The notes under the pieces were generated by a model. It had not been told where the DNA came from, made no database searches, and worked only from the letters and a program-made list of their open reading frames with translations. 64,000 nucleotides of DNA from Bigelowiella natans CCMP2755 (taxonomy: Eukaryota > Cercozoa > Chlorarachniophyceae), in contig ADNK01000023.1 of assembly GCA_000320545.1 (NCBI GenBank), positions 78,160-142,159 of the forward strand, given 5' to 3'. Of this stretch, positions 63,970 through 64,000 are shown one piece after another. The first letter of the stretch is position 1. The number at the start of each line of letters is the position of its first letter. A program made the translations under genes and the position numbers.

Positions 63970-64000
63970 CAATGCTATTTAATCTTCTGGGGCAAATGAT
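58771..64000 (+). CDS. Propionyl-CoA carboxylase alpha subunit, 3' partial
   Basis: Mitochondrial biotin-dependent carboxylase, biotin carboxylase half; makes methylmalonyl-CoA in propionate and branched-chain amino acid breakdown. Exons: 58771-58896, 58987-59112, 59221-59265, 59648-59686, 59860-59919, 60060-60111, 60411-60451, 60543-60599, 60895-60954, 61347-61402, 61724-61805, 61937-62074, 62297-62404, 62631-62681, 63020-63062, 63329-63389, 63555-63594, 63744-63860, then the window ends within the next intron. An Arg/Ser leader ([17 protein letters not shown]) fits mitochondrial import. Motifs: [35 protein letters not shown]-grasp [36 protein letters not shown]-type loop [52 protein letters not shown]. 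The AYGIGWAIESR-type segment and PSTG favour the PCC/MCC alpha group; PCC is preferred over MCC by overall resemblance. Confidence 0.93.
59337..59411. repeat. (CA)n-(GA)n compound microsatellite
   Basis: Carboxylase-gene intron 3. Other tracts in this gene: (GA)n 59731-59766, (CT)n 59990-60021, (ACG)n 60956-61017 opening at a donor, (ATG)n 61024-61050, (CT)n 62082-62115, (TA)n 62436-62467, (GAA)n 62724-62755, (CT)n 62950-62989, (GA)n 63936-63968. Confidence 0.85.
60955..61017 (+). repeat. (GTG)ACG array starting at a 5' splice site
   Basis: Carboxylase-gene exon 9 ends GGGGGAAAG and the donor GTGACG runs straight into about 20 ACG units. Unlike the GTA arrays it offers only one donor GT. Confidence 0.8.

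Overview
This is nuclear DNA from an intron-rich eukaryotic microbe or alga. Genes are cut into many short exons (often 30-130 bp) by spliceosomal introns with GT-AG borders, introns and spacers are packed with microsatellites, and there are no operons. I recognised no tRNA, rRNA, transposon or CRISPR array. The Thr/Pro-rich (PTxxPT) secreted stalk, the EF-hand two-pore K+ channel-like protein and the gene-by-gene strand alternation suggest a stramenopile, perhaps near the brown algae, where adjacent genes are known to tend to lie on opposite strands. That placement is inference.

I assembled 13 gene models by joining exons in phase. Left to right: a protein of tandem EF-hand-like modules (+, 5' end outside the window); an SMP-30/strictosidine-synthase-like beta-propeller (-); an unknown acidic protein (+, 5' end not found); a small type I membrane protein (-); 3-ketodihydrosphingosine reductase (+); an EF-hand two-pore K+ channel-like protein (-); an unknown charged 655-residue protein in 24 exons (+); a tail-anchored TPR protein like OEP61/TPR7 (-); a fused chorismate mutase-prephenate dehydratase-ACT P-protein (+); a large secreted protein with FUT8-like, DUF3431-like and GT10-like regions (-); a HAD phosphatase like the TH2 thiamine-phosphate phosphatase (+); a 2049-residue REJ/GPS/multi-TM/PDZ receptor-like protein (-); and propionyl-CoA carboxylase alpha, biotin carboxylase half (+, runs off the right end).

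The 13 genes alternate strand without exception, giving divergent pairs (gaps about 0.4-1.2 kb) and convergent pairs (gaps about 0.6-1.8 kb). The convergent gaps share a texture rich in short palindromic words (GCATGC, CTAGCTAG, ATGCAT), and two of them share a dispersed repeat. The genes do not form one pathway: they cover sphingolipid synthesis, phenylalanine synthesis, propionate/branched-chain catabolism, thiamine phosphate metabolism, glycan synthesis, ion transport and surface signalling.

Exon ends come from reading splice consensus and phase by eye. Most models close exactly in frame, but individual borders may be off by a base or use an alternative site. CDS entries span start codon to stop codon including introns.
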